Both the position numbers and the translations under genes were made by a program. Shown piece by piece: positions 10,887 to 21,941 of a DNA stretch of 64,000 nucleotides. Under the pieces are notes generated by a model. The model ran no database searches. It worked only from the letters and a program-made list of their open reading frames with translations, and had not been told where the DNA came from. Position 1 is the stretch's first letter. The number at the start of each line of letters is the position of its first letter. Source of the stretch: Sipunculus nudus (Eukaryota; Annelida; Sipuncula; Golfingiida; Sipunculidae); assembly GCA_026874595.1 (NCBI GenBank), contig CM049313.1:41816659-41880658 (forward strand), read 5' to 3'.

Positions 10887-11275
10887 CTGAAAGAAAGTAT
10901 TATATCCATTACATTAGATTCTCAGGTATGGCCATTATATAAAATGTATGTCCATAGAATAGAATCAGGAATGTCAACAAGCATAAAGGTACTAGTTGGT
11001 AAATGAACGAATATTCATTGTAATTTAAAGGCAGACTTTCACTGATAAATATATAACAGAAAGTGGGGTTTCCAAACTTTTTCTACACAACAGCCTATCC
11101 AGGTCTAATATCGAAGATAGAATAAATAATTTTTAGCACAATATACAAAGCCTCATAGATGATGACTCAAACTAACACTTCAATTTCACACTGTATTGTT
11201 GAGTATGTTTTACATATCGAGGATTTAAAACATGACCTTAAGATTACAAAACATAATATTATAACAATATTACAC

Positions 11276-11455
11276 CTTGGCATTAGTGGATAATAGACCC
11301 CATATTCTCTTTGAAGCTCAGCTGTCTGTAAATCATATGAGCTGTAGCGATGACACTTTGTGCGTCGTCTGTCAACAGGGGACAAATCGTAACGACTTGA
11401 CCTAGAAACTTGTAATTTATCGTTCATGTAGGTCCATGAAAACCCCCTTTGAAGC
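11276..11455 (-). CDS. Candidate internal exon of a minus-strand gene (exon a)
   Basis: A 180-nt exon with acceptor CAATTTTAG and donor CCAAG|GTGTAA, phase 2 at both ends and open throughout. It encodes LQRGFSWTYMNDK, an Arg/Ser-rich middle (SRSSRYDLSPVDRRR) and ELQREYGVYYPLMP. Splicing to the 8,136-8,291 exon keeps the frame. The lectin relic at 10.5-10.9 kb would then lie inside this gene's intron on the same strand. Family unknown. Confidence 0.4.
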
Positions 11456-13028
11456 CTAAAATTGGGCCTCAAATTAAACTCTGAGATGTCAATATATCAC
11501 TTTCCAGACTGAGGTGTCATCTGGTGTCATGAATGTGTTAATTATGCGCCCCATCCAATCAAGAAAGACATATTGTTTTCAGTACTGCCGTCTTCAGCAA
11601 GATATTTTTGAATGGAATAACTGTAGAAGCGCTACATTTCCCTGAAATTTTAAAAACAACATTTTTTTATTAACCTAAATATCCAATGTCAAATCAGCGA
11701 TAATGTTACATTTTCGTGAACCTGATGATTTTTTAAGTATTGCATATTTTGTCCTCTTATGCTAGCTGAGTATGTTATCTGCAGAATTCCATTTTATTCC
11801 AGACTAAACGAAAGGGTGGTTACACATGCTTCCTCAGATTTAATTTCCTGACCATGCCTGATGGCGACCGGACCAGCGGCAGTTGGTGTGCAATCATACC
11901 AAAGACTGATTCACTTAGCGATGCACCCCACAAATGATACACCACTGGTGGGCACGACCTTCCTTTTAAGACTGCAGATCGCTCACCCTGGGTGTTCAAA
12001 ATCTCCACTGTCCTGGACTGAGATTATTGTTTTCCGGCTTTAAATATCGTGATTTAAAACCTAAGCCAGCGGAAACGCTTATTTTTAAAGAAGGCTGCAT
12101 TTTCACTGTGTTAATGTCATTCACACGCATGCATCTGTTAATTATAATACAATTTTTATGTGCATTTATATTGATAAATGGCACGCTATTATGAAAAGAT
12201 TGAACAGTGTCTTTACTTACATGGTATAAGATCAAGCGTTGAATATATTAATTTTGAATAAAAGGTCCAAAATACGTCTTACATTTAGTTAAACAAGACT
12301 TACACGGGCTAACTCGTAGGGTAAAATGCGACCTCTTCATGTAACATAAAAAGGCTGGACTTGCAGATTCATAAAATTGACCCTTGGAAACGCAACAACG
12401 TAGATACTAGAAGGCAAATAGACAAAACAGAGGTAGGCGACATCATAAAAGAATATAATATGAAGGAAAACAGTATTTGGAATATGGAGTTAGCGTTTAA
12501 TGATCGAGTCAATTCTCGATTCAATTTCAGAGGGCCAAGGTCGTCATAGCGCAGGGCTCTGTAGATATGTCCAGGAGCTCCGATAAAATCTCCAATTTAT
12601 GACGGAAATACTTTTAGAAACTTAGAATGAAAGACTACATCATCTGTTGATGTTTTCTGGATTAATTAATAATATGGTAAAATTTATCCGATGAATTTAA
12701 ATAGAAACTATCGGCGCACCTTCAATTTAGAACACTTGTAGATGTTGGTAATTTGCCAGTGGTATATGACCCATTAATAAGAAAAGACTAATGAATTGCA
12801 TTTAATAGAGGGTTAACCCAGTTACTCCAAACCCTACCTAGGTTTAAATGGCTGGTAATGAAATTTCTCCGTCGGCCATGGTGTCACACCACTGAGGATG
12901 TGAACTTCCCGGTTGATTTCAGTCAGTCAAAATAACAGGCAGACCAGACATTAACACCGCCAAAGAGAAACTCTAAGACAGTTTGTAAGATAACAAAAAA
13001 GTATTATGACAAATAAAAGGGAAACTTA

Positions 13029-13580
13029 CAGATCTCTTGGGGGGGGGGGGGGGGGGGTGCCGTCAGTACAAATAACACAGTAACCCTTAAGACTCCCTTA
13101 ATTCGCACAACACAAACAGGTCACATGACTTCTCGCTCTCACGTGACGTCTAGTCCTTGGCGTAATACATGCGTAATACAGATGGTCACAACAGACAACT
13201 CGTTCTCACTGCTGAATAACTGTTCATTACCCTTAAATCATTATACCGAAAATACGTGAACTCTAGTAAAATTCAGCTCCATCACAGTTTCGCGCCAAGA
13301 CAAAGTCCACTTGCCTGTTCCTAGCAGCGAGAATGCCTGTCCTTCGGCATACAATACCACTGTCTCTGAGGTACTTGACAGAGTATCAACAAGGTGTCCT
13401 CCCTCAGACGTAGACTGTCAGTACACTGACGCGTTTTCTTAACTGGACACACGAACTTAGAAACCAGCCGGTCGGACTGCTGAAACTCAAATCCGGCTCA
13501 TTCTCTAGATTACTGAGATTCCCGCCTTATATGAGACTCTTGACGCCGCAGGTCCTAGACCTCCCCGCCAATCAGCACTT
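13029..13580 (-). promoter_or_regulatory. TATA/CCAAT promoter with leader and splice donor
   Basis: On the minus strand a CCAAT box (CTGATTGGCGGG, 13,568-13,572) is followed about 40 bases later by a TATA box (CATATAAGG, 13,526-13,534). Then come about 470 bases of comparatively GC-rich, ORF-poor sequence, a C19 run, and a good donor CT|GTAAGTTT at 13,029. This is the arrangement of a promoter with a 5' leader exon. The next minus-strand candidate exons are at 11.46, 8.29 and 7.59 kb. It could instead be an old LTR; no matching terminal repeat was found. Confidence 0.3.
13039..13057. repeat. Poly-G tract
   Basis: Nineteen G in a row, at the 3' end of the putative minus-strand leader. Confidence 0.95.
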
Positions 13581-13869
13581 CTATCCACGATGTCCGTTGT
13601 CAACACACAGACATCCCCCGGGGATGCTTTCGTGGGGAAAACTACCCTAAACAAATTCGCAGACAAGACGTCGCCACAGTTACTGTGCAGCCTATCATCA
13701 AAGATCGATTCTCACTAGTCTATGCTACATAGGAATCAACATCAAAGGATGCAGGTGGCCCCTGTTGATTGCTAAACTGCTTTGAATTTTACACCAAAGG
13801 AAACACGTGTTCATCCTATCTGGCTTTCTCATGTTAATGGCTAAACATGATATTTCATAAAATTAATAA

Positions 13870-16060
13870 AACTTGAAAAGCAATTATCTGGTCATGCTCC
13901 CTATACCTAAATATACAAAGTCACAGTCTCTGGTGACACATGCATCATCGGTTGTTACAAATAACTTGGAAGAAAACGTATGTTACAGAAGAAATAACAC
14001 TACAATACAACCCTTGGTAATCCAAGTGAATGTGAGACGACAAGGAGTAACCGAAACAAAAGAAGGAATAGAAAACATTAAAAGACAGTTTAACTGACAA
14101 AATAAGTAACTTTTGATTAGAGTGTTCTGAGTTTGTTGATGTAGGGCTATACCTGAGTAAAATTGCTTTTTAATGTGCTGATGTCTATCATGAATATTAT
14201 ATTTGTGATCCATAAATATATATCAATGTCTTTAATGTGATTTTAAAAGCTACATAAAGGTTACAGCGACATATTAAATTTTTCCTCTTTCTCATGTACA
14301 CAAAATCTTTATATTGCTGATTTATAGACCGAGATTCTGAAAACTCCCGAGTGTGAGTTACTGTGAGTTCAAGGCCCTACAACCAGATGTCGCTTACTCC
14401 AGGCTAATCAGATGCTGTACAGATGGGACCTTTCAGAGCCCTGTGTTTCTGTGTTTCAGAGCCAGAAACAAATATGCATATATTTTGTCATATCGCGAAT
14501 ACGCTATATACTGTATGGTGTTTTCGAAAATGGAAGCCGATAATTTTAGATAATGATATTTAAATGTTTTTTTTAAACTATATAAATCACGGGAGGTCAA
14601 AATTTTGTCTCTCAGTTGATTTAAGTCTTGTTACGAAATGTTTAGAATACAGAATAATTTTCAGGGAAAAGAATAAGGCAACATAATGTGGAATGGGAAA
14701 CGATAAAGGAACAATTATATGAGACAGAAATTAACTAAGCAAGTAGTTACAGTGAAATATGTATATATACAATGCATATAACCAAGAGGTTGAGGCTGAT
14801 ACAGCTGTCTGCTTGTTTCTGTACTCGACTTGTAATTTGCTATATCATTTCGTAAAGCTGTTTGTGATGTAATTATGTTGTATTTTGAATAAGAAAAAAA
14901 TCGAAAAATGAAAAAAACTAAGCACACAAAAAATAATCAATTGCAGCAACCAAAGAAACAACAGTTAAGCTATCTTTATTCAGTTCTGGATATCCCAAGC
15001 CTTCATGTTCCTAAGATAGGCATAACTGCATTTCTATCCATCTGATTTTGCAATTTATTTCTGATCTACGCATTGACGGAAGACCGTCTATGTGATTATG
15101 CTTCTTTTGGGTCCATGCACAGGAGATCTTCCCCCGTTGTCCAAGCACGATCTCCTTTGAATGCGGTCGATCATCATGTAGCATGAACCATCAGGTCTGC
15201 TAGTGTTCTTGTTTCCCATTATAATTCCAATATGGGCCAGGGCCCTGACGATTTACTCTGGACCTTGGTCATAAAATGTTCATACAGTGTCCATTATCCA
15301 TTTATTATATATGGATCCCCTATAATTGATAAATTTATGGCTACGCCGTTTTAAAGTTATAATCTTTCTATTATAATTGTTTGCTAGTCAATTAAAAAAC
15401 AGGTATCATCATTTCATTTTAGGTAGCAGACATGCAAATTGGCAAATACTAATGATTTGCACTCAAGCATTTATCTATTTTCTAAATTTATCTTCCATAT
15501 ATAAGGAAAAACATCATTTTCACACAATTCTACAATGATCATTTATATAAAAGTGCTATCTATACTTTTTCGAGGCATCGGCATCCACAATGGATCTTCA
15601 GATATTTCTTTCACTGTCGATGACGTCAGCAATAAACATGCAGCTGAATCTCATTACAGCCGTCCTTTCTATAAAAACATGTATTATATTTCTAGGTCAG
15701 AGTGAAAAGGTGAAGATTTGGCCTTGGGACCGATTCAAGTTTTATCGAAAATGATCTAACACCAGGTACACTCGAACTCTGCCAGCGATCTTCAAGGTAT
15801 GACCTAATCAAATTATATGCAGTACCGGTTACGCCAATATCCTGTTCCACAAGGGAAAAAAACCGAAGTAATCCATAGCGTAGAACGCGACTCTAAGGTT
15901 TATTAACACTAATATCACTCCCAGTATCTTAACTAGATCATGTATAATGTCATTATTGACCCGCAGAAGTACAGGCTCTACCACATATTGATGCCGGTAT
16001 GCTGACTTTATGGATCCATCAAGCTGGTGGACCGACTTATGCTGTATGATGCGTGCTGCT
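13870..16060. other. No supported gene
   Basis: Short ORFs only, none with a recognisable motif or convincing splice borders. The sequence is AT-rich single-copy DNA as far as can be seen within this window. Confidence 0.5.
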
Positions 16061-16062
16061 AC

Positions 16063-16113
16063 ACACACACACATATATATATATATATTACATATATATA
16101 TATAATATATCGG
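16063..16113. repeat. (AC)n(AT)n compound microsatellite
   Basis: ACACACACACAC passes into ATATAT with a short TTAC interruption. Confidence 0.9.
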
Positions 16114-16259
16114 TTCACTTAGTTCGCAATGTTCTTTAAAACCGCGCTGTGTACAGTACTGTGCCATTCATCATTTTAAAGGTTATTATCCCCGCAGTGA
16201 CATAAGCGATATGAGAATAAATAATTTTTAATTTATATATAAATTGAGTGATTGTATCG

Positions 16260-17446
16260 CCAGACATAGTCTGGAGATACTATGGTTTAGGCACGGTTGC
16301 GCCGCCGCCGCCGCCGCCGCCGCAGAGATTTCTTTTGGACACAATAACTAAAAAAATATTTCAAGGATCTTTTTCAAACTTGACACATTTATAGATATAG
16401 GTGAGATGACGAAGCCTATTTAAAATGGGGTCATGACCTTAACTAGGAGAGTGACCTTGACCTTGAATAGATCCATTTTTGGGGAAAATCACACAAATTC
16501 TTAAATATCTCAAGAAATCTTTCATGGATTTATCCAAAAATCAAGTTGGACAAAGATCTTGGATAGTGATGTCAAGTACCGGAAACTAATGGTGCCACCT
16601 AGTATCCTTTTCTTGTTTTTGTGCCGTTTAATACCCCCATCATTGCCACTTGACAGTACTTTTAGCATCACAAGTCAAAACCTGATTGACAGATTTCTTT
16701 AATATTATGCATGTACATAGGTATGGGTTATGGGATGGTGTATATTAAAATTGGGGTCATGACCTTTCCTTTGAGAGTGGCTTTGACCTTGAATATTACC
16801 ATATATGGTGAAAATCAGATAAAATCATGAATATCTTAAAAAGGGATGCATGGATTGGTCCAAAAATCAAGTTGAAGGAAGATCTTGGATCGTTTTGTCT
16901 TTTGCAGAAGATAGGTGGCGCCACCTGTTGTCCTTTTCTTGTTTTTTGCGCCTTTGAATACCCCATCATTGCCACTTGACAGTATATACTGTGAGCATTA
17001 TAAGTCAAACAGTAATGGACAGATTTCTTTCATGTTATGCATGTATATAGATATGGTTTATGGAATGAGGTATATTTAATTTTAAATTTAATTTTAAAAT
17101 TTAATTTAATTTAAATTATTTTTTTTAATTTAATTTTTTTTCAAATGTTGGATATTTTGGAATGCAGTTTATTGATTTGGGGTCATGACCGTGACTATGA
17201 GAGTGACCTTGACCTTGAATATTCCCATATTTGGTGAAAAACATAAAATCATGAATATCTTAAAAAGGGCCACTTGACAGCACTGTGAGCATTATAAGTC
17301 AAAAACCCATTGATCAATTGTCCTTCCCAATCCAAAATATTCCTATATTTTGTACAAATGTTTCTCACATTCATTGCTAAAATACAAATACATCACATTA
17401 TATCAACAAAATACCACAAAACCTCATTTGTCTGGCGATACTATGG
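16260..17446. repeat. Repeat element with internal about 326-bp tandem units
   Basis: It is flanked by direct repeats GTCTGGAGATACTATGG (16,269) and GTCTGGCGATACTATGG (17,430). The left end also carries the palindrome CCAGACATAGTCTGG and a (GCC)n tract at 16,301-16,323. Inside, GGGGTCATGACC followed by GTGACCTTGACCTTGAAT recurs near 16,427, 16,754 and 17,179, and ATTGCCACTTGACAGTA near 16,640 and 16,966 with a shorter form near 17,268. The spacing indicates three diverged tandem units, the last shortened. No protein is encoded. Confidence 0.75.
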
Positions 17447-18029
17447 CACCAGCGGTGCCAAGAAATGTCTAGTTTTTGTTTTGTTTTTACTGACAGGAGG
17501 ATTAATTACAAAACCTAATTCAAGGTCCCGATTTAAGGAACAGGGCTGGAATGGGCTCGGATGGGGTTGTGGCTTGGGTTTTCAGGCCTCAAAATTTGTT
17601 TGATACGATGAATAAAAGGTTGCGGTGACTGAAAATGGGATACGGAACCACTGCATTGAGTCGCGTTGGGTCCGCTTCTGCTACTTACCATGTATGCATA
17701 TTTCTGTTTCTTTCTTTCAGGAGCAGTTTTCTTGCAACGTACATTTAATTAATCTTTCATAAGTTTATCACATCAACCTATCCATTATACGTCCAACGAA
17801 AGAAACCAGTCAATATCAACGAAACAATGAATGCCCCCACGTCTCACTCCGGTTCACAATGTAAACCATCACTGACCAGGTCTTCAAGGTAAAAATACCA
17901 TACAGGGGTATGATTTCTTGCCATGAACACAGCACCACAAAATAACATTAAAAAATATATTTGTACATATCATATTCAGAGAGAGCACTTTTTTATGCAA
18001 AAAGTGTTGCAGGGCTGCATATTTTTCTA

Positions 18030-18560
18030 CAATTTGAAACACTAATTATTGTTCCTACCAAATTTACGGACGAGTTCGATGTTTCAGTAACCTTGAACTT
18101 CATTTTCAAGGTCAAATCTGCCGAAAAGTAAAATTTGTGAATCCCATAACTTTTGAATTATTTCACATTAAGTTCTCAAATTTTGTACACAAATTGTTCC
18201 TTCCAAATTCTTGGAAGAGTTGGAAAAGCTGTGACCTTGACCAGGATCTTTAAGGTCAAATCAACCGAATTACAGTTAATGTCTTGTGAACACAGGAACT
18301 TATGAAGTATTGCGGGTTTTTCCCGCGAGTCCTTAGAATATTTTGGGTATAAGCCGTCTTCACTTTTATCTTCAAGATCACATGTGCGCAATTCTAGGAT
18401 CATTGTGACCCCCATAACCTAGGAAGTACTGAAGAGTTTTTCTCCAAATTTAACACATCAGTTCTTTCTGCCAAAATCGCGGAGGAGTTCGAAAACGGTT
18501 GACCTTCACCTTGATCGTCAAGGTCAAATCTGCTGAAATCTAGAATCATTGTTCTGAGAT
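18030..18560. repeat. Three diverged tandem units rich in AAGGTCAAAT
   Basis: Units near 18,030-18,165, 18,165-18,300 and 18,390-18,560 share the order CATAAC...GAA, CAAATTT, GTTC.TTC.GCC/CAAA, a GGA.GAGTT block, CCTTGA, and CAAGGTCAAAT. This family differs from the 16.3-17.4 kb element but is equally rich in TGACCT half-sites. Confidence 0.7.
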
Positions 18561-18604
18561 GTATATTTCCACCCCATATGTTTTGGGATGGCCAAAAGGG
18601 ATTC

Positions 18605-18608
<4 letters not shown>

Positions 18609-18661
<53 letters not shown>
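18609..18661. repeat. (AT)n microsatellite
   Basis: About 26 AT units. Confidence 0.97.
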
Positions 18662-18665
<4 letters not shown>

Positions 18666-18868
18666 AATAGGTATTTATCCGGTTTTAGGTGTACACTGCT
18701 AACCTGAATAATTGGTAAGTTCTCGTGTTGTTGTTGGATCTTTATTCAAACAGATAGGAACAGAGTGCATTGATTTTTGCCACACTTTTTAATAGCTTTA
18801 CCCAAAATGTATAACTCTCTCTTCGAATAAATAAAATTTTAACTGACATGCAATGCGTGAGATATATT

Positions 18869-19074
18869 TTATTCGACGGTTTTAGCACGATGTCCAATGG
18901 TTGTCATGCAGGATGCATCTTTTGGTGGTTGTTTCAGAGCCATTGACGTCAGCAGTACACAAGCATCATCTTTCAGTAGAATTGCACCACAGCGAGGAGA
19001 CGTCTGTCTCGTACATGTAGCGTTGCATTCTTTCTCTGAGATGTCCTTTTTGTACACGCGTTTCAGTTCTCCAT
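18869..19074 (-). CDS. PAN/apple-like exon of a secreted cysteine-rich protein
   Basis: Acceptor CATCTTAAG, phase 1, then about 68 codons: (D)GELKRVYKKDISEKEC, NATC, SPRCGA, DACVLL and DASCM. The spacing of five cysteines and the C-x-LL pattern resemble PAN/apple folds, which mediate protein or carbohydrate binding outside cells. The assignment is by pattern only. It lies 142 bases downstream of the sushi exon with matching phase. Where the 43-kb copy has a splice donor (ACAG|GTACC), this copy reads TAAAACC and runs on to a TAA overlapping an AATAAA signal. Either this is a genuine C-terminus or the donor was lost. Confidence 0.6.
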
Positions 19075-19216
19075 CTTAAGATGATAAACATACTCTAATT
19101 CGTTGTACAAATGTTTTGTTATTGTTTCTATGAATACGTGGAAAAATCCGCTACTTTTCATTGAAAGCCAACCTATATTGAATATGTTTATAACTATGTA
19201 TTTAGTTACGTCTTAC

Positions 19217-19396
19217 CGCGACACTGGAGGGGAGGTGAGCTCCAAGTTCCATTTGCTAGGCATGTAGTTTCATGTTTCTTTATCCCAGTGACGTCAAAGA
19301 AACCTGGTTTACAGGTGTACGTGACAGTATCATTCACGTAAAATCCACCACCCATAATCGCATTCACTCCTTTTCCAGGTTTGTCGCAAAACTCCA
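19217..19396 (-). CDS. Sushi (CCP/complement control protein) domain exon
   Basis: A 180-nt exon, acceptor TATATTTTAG, donor CGCG|GTAAGA, phase 1 at both ends, the classic symmetrical one-domain sushi exon. It encodes four cysteines in CCP spacing: EFCDKPGKG, FYVNDTVTYTCKPGFFD, ETTCLANGTWSSPPLQC. The NGTW-S-PP-QC end is diagnostic. Such domains bind proteins in complement regulators, selectins and invertebrate lectins. It is followed on the minus strand by the PAN-like exon, and the Cys-rich exon at 25.76-25.93 kb may be an upstream part of the same gene. No lesion is visible in this exon. Confidence 0.88.
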
Positions 19397-19974
19397 CTAA
19401 AATATACAAAACACGACAAAGAGCGGTTTTCTTTTGTCAGGTGTATCCATAATATGTATATAATCTGGTGTTACATATTTTGATTTAATTTCCCAAGAAA
19501 AGAACTGTGGAGTTGAATACTGAATCCTCTTAGGAGAAATATAAGTGTAAACCACAGAAAACGGTAACAGCACGGTAAAGGAACGTATTGAATATCAATA
19601 TTTACATAGAGGAACAGTAATACTTCATGAGAAATGCCAAATCTTTTACATTGAAAGGAAATATTGATTAATTTGTGAATAATATACGAAATTATTTCCT
19701 TTTCTTTTAATTTCTTTATATTCACAGGATATTTCATGTCAAACTCATGATAAGCGATTCAAGAAATGTATAAACATCTGTTTGTTTGTGTGGATCATCG
19801 TAAACACATTTAAAGTATGATAACAGAAAAAAAAATACTATTTTCTGTCATAGCACCGGCATAAGCTGGGCACACGTAACTGATACCAAGCTCTAAACTG
19901 ACAAAATTGACCAATTATGTGGTCTTTTAACTGAGCAAAGCCGAAAGTTCGAGCACATATATCAAATTTGAAAA

Positions 19975-21060
19975 TTTATTGTACATTTATATGGAGTATC
20001 ATGTTAAGATATTAGCGTTAAAACTTTGTAAGAGAGCATACGTGTCTCGTGTGATGTTATTTTCAGAACAGTTTAATTCCGTTGGAGCCGTCTCTGTTTG
20101 ACCGTCTCAATAGTAACGATAGTTTACTGCATAACTCAAGGGATGAACACCTGTTTAGTTAGATTTTATCAGGATTTTGTCTCTGTAGTGGTGTCCATAT
20201 TAAATTCCATATTATTATTGACAGTCGGCATAAAAGGGAGTGGTGATTGGCCAGTAGACGGTTCGGACGTGTGACGTCAGCAAGGATATATTAAAAAGAA
20301 ATATGCCACCATTGCCCGAATGCCTAACGATATCTGCAGTCCAGGGGGCAGGTCTGCGTGCATCAGAGTTAAGATAGCTGAGAGATGTCTATAAGCGTAG
20401 ATAGACAGTGTTTGGAGACGGCCACGGTGATACTCTGTAACGGACTTCAGAGCGAGGGCGCTTTTTGACGACGGATTGGAAATCTCGCCATTTATGCTTT
20501 CTCTTAGCGCTTCTAGGAAAAGACCGAGGACATTATTCAAATAGGTACATATAGAGGCATACTGGATATCGCAGCGTGGAAACATATCGGGCACCTAGAG
20601 CTGGATGATGCAAGGAGATCTCAGCTGTGAAAGACATCGATTCTGAGTCCAGATATATTAGTCTGTGCGCTAATTAGTGAGTACTGTTTGAACCGCGTCT
20701 CGAGAATTAAACTAGTACTCCAGCGAGAGACTGTTGGTCGATGTATCTATAAGTTGATTGTACTATGTACACAGCGCAAGCAAACGGTGAGGCGAGCAGC
20801 GTATTAACCCGATGTCACATGTGCGCGATGGTCATGTGATCAGGAGCTGGTGAACAAGGGACTAATTTTTGTAGTGTGGCTAACGGATTTAGTGTTTTTT
20901 CTTTGTTTATTATCGGACGCTTGTGATCTTCAGTGCTTGTATATATGGAGCGTCTCTCTAGAGAAATGTTACTTTTCTATTTAATAAATTGATTTGTTTT
21001 TGTTAACTCATGGCTTACTTAGCTTTTGGGTTGTACGTATACATGAGTTTCAGCCCGTAC
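19975..21060 (+). repeat. 1.1-kb promoter-like dispersed repeat, copy 1
   Basis: It aligns end to end with 55,620-56,715 on the same strand, at an eye-estimated 75-80% identity. It carries GATTGG (20,245), a perfect CRE palindrome TGACGTCA (20,272-20,279) and a TATATTAAAA (20,286) in promoter-like spacing. Then come about 650 bases with no ORF shared by both copies, and AATAAA near 20,983. The splice donor seen in the other copy (AAC|GTAAGT) is AATGTTACT here. Confidence 0.65.
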
Positions 21061-21471
21061 TTAATATATCCGTACTCAGAATAAGAATTAGATAGCACAG
21101 CACTGAAATAGGTGCGACTACTTCCATAAAATCATCTTTAAACACCAAACAAATCTACCTGCATGTCGAGTTTACAAAAAGACACATAATACACTACCTA
21201 CACGACGGTTAATAGCACGACGTACCCTGACATCTGACCTGTAGTAAACACCCCTTTCTGTATCTGCACATTCTAGGAGGAGCTTTGCACTGGCTGCCGA
21301 AGACAGTTGACCTTTTTCTCCCGGTCTTAGTCACTGAGCTCCAGCTGATACAAAAATATATGACCGAAATTATTTCCTTTCTGTGTGTGAATTGTGTGCC
21401 AGTTTCTAAAACTGGAACAAACCATCTTTATGGTGACAAAATCAACTGAAAAATTCAAAACGGCCGATTAC

Positions 21472-21632
21472 CTGAATGATAAGCCGGTTGGGTAGGAGGC
21501 CATATTAGTTGTCAGGGCGACTTTAACACTGTCGCTGCCTTTATACTCGTCATATTTTCTGATATCCCCAGTGCCTATGACGGGTATACTCGTCATGTAT
21601 TTATCAGCAATTTTCAGTAGGAAATCTCTTAA
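21472..21632 (-). CDS. Candidate exon, family uncertain
   Basis: On the minus strand an open frame with coding-like composition contains IADKYMTSIPVIGTGD and VALTTNMASYPTGLSF and ends in a consensus donor TTCAG|GTAATC. The left edge is uncertain; an AG within TTTAAG at about 21,632 is possible. The GL and PTG pattern brought M60-like peptidase modules to mind, but the HExxH motif is not in this piece, so I make no assignment. Adjoining exons were not found. Confidence 0.3.
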
Positions 21633-21941
21633 ATTTATCAATAAACTCTTCGCAGATGAATAGTAGTTCATTTATAATTTGGTTTCAGATCATGAAATGG
21701 AATAAATTGTAATTCATCAGTGCGCTTGATTACTCGAAAGCAGGCAAGGTGAGGGGAGCGTAAAACAGCCACGACTCCCTTCCTTTGCCGTGAAATAAAT
21801 GCATGACCCCCTGTAGTGTAAAATTGATTCCGTGTAGGAGTATTCCTTAGAATAAAACGAAAGTGATGACCGCAAAAAAACTGTGTCCAGTTTTATATTT
21901 GGACGTGTTTTGGCCACTTACTTTCGGCAACCCGCTGGTAA

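Noticed and set aside
21472-21632. M60-type peptidase domain
   Set aside because: Only a vague pattern. No HExxH zinc motif is visible in the piece and no neighbouring exons were found.
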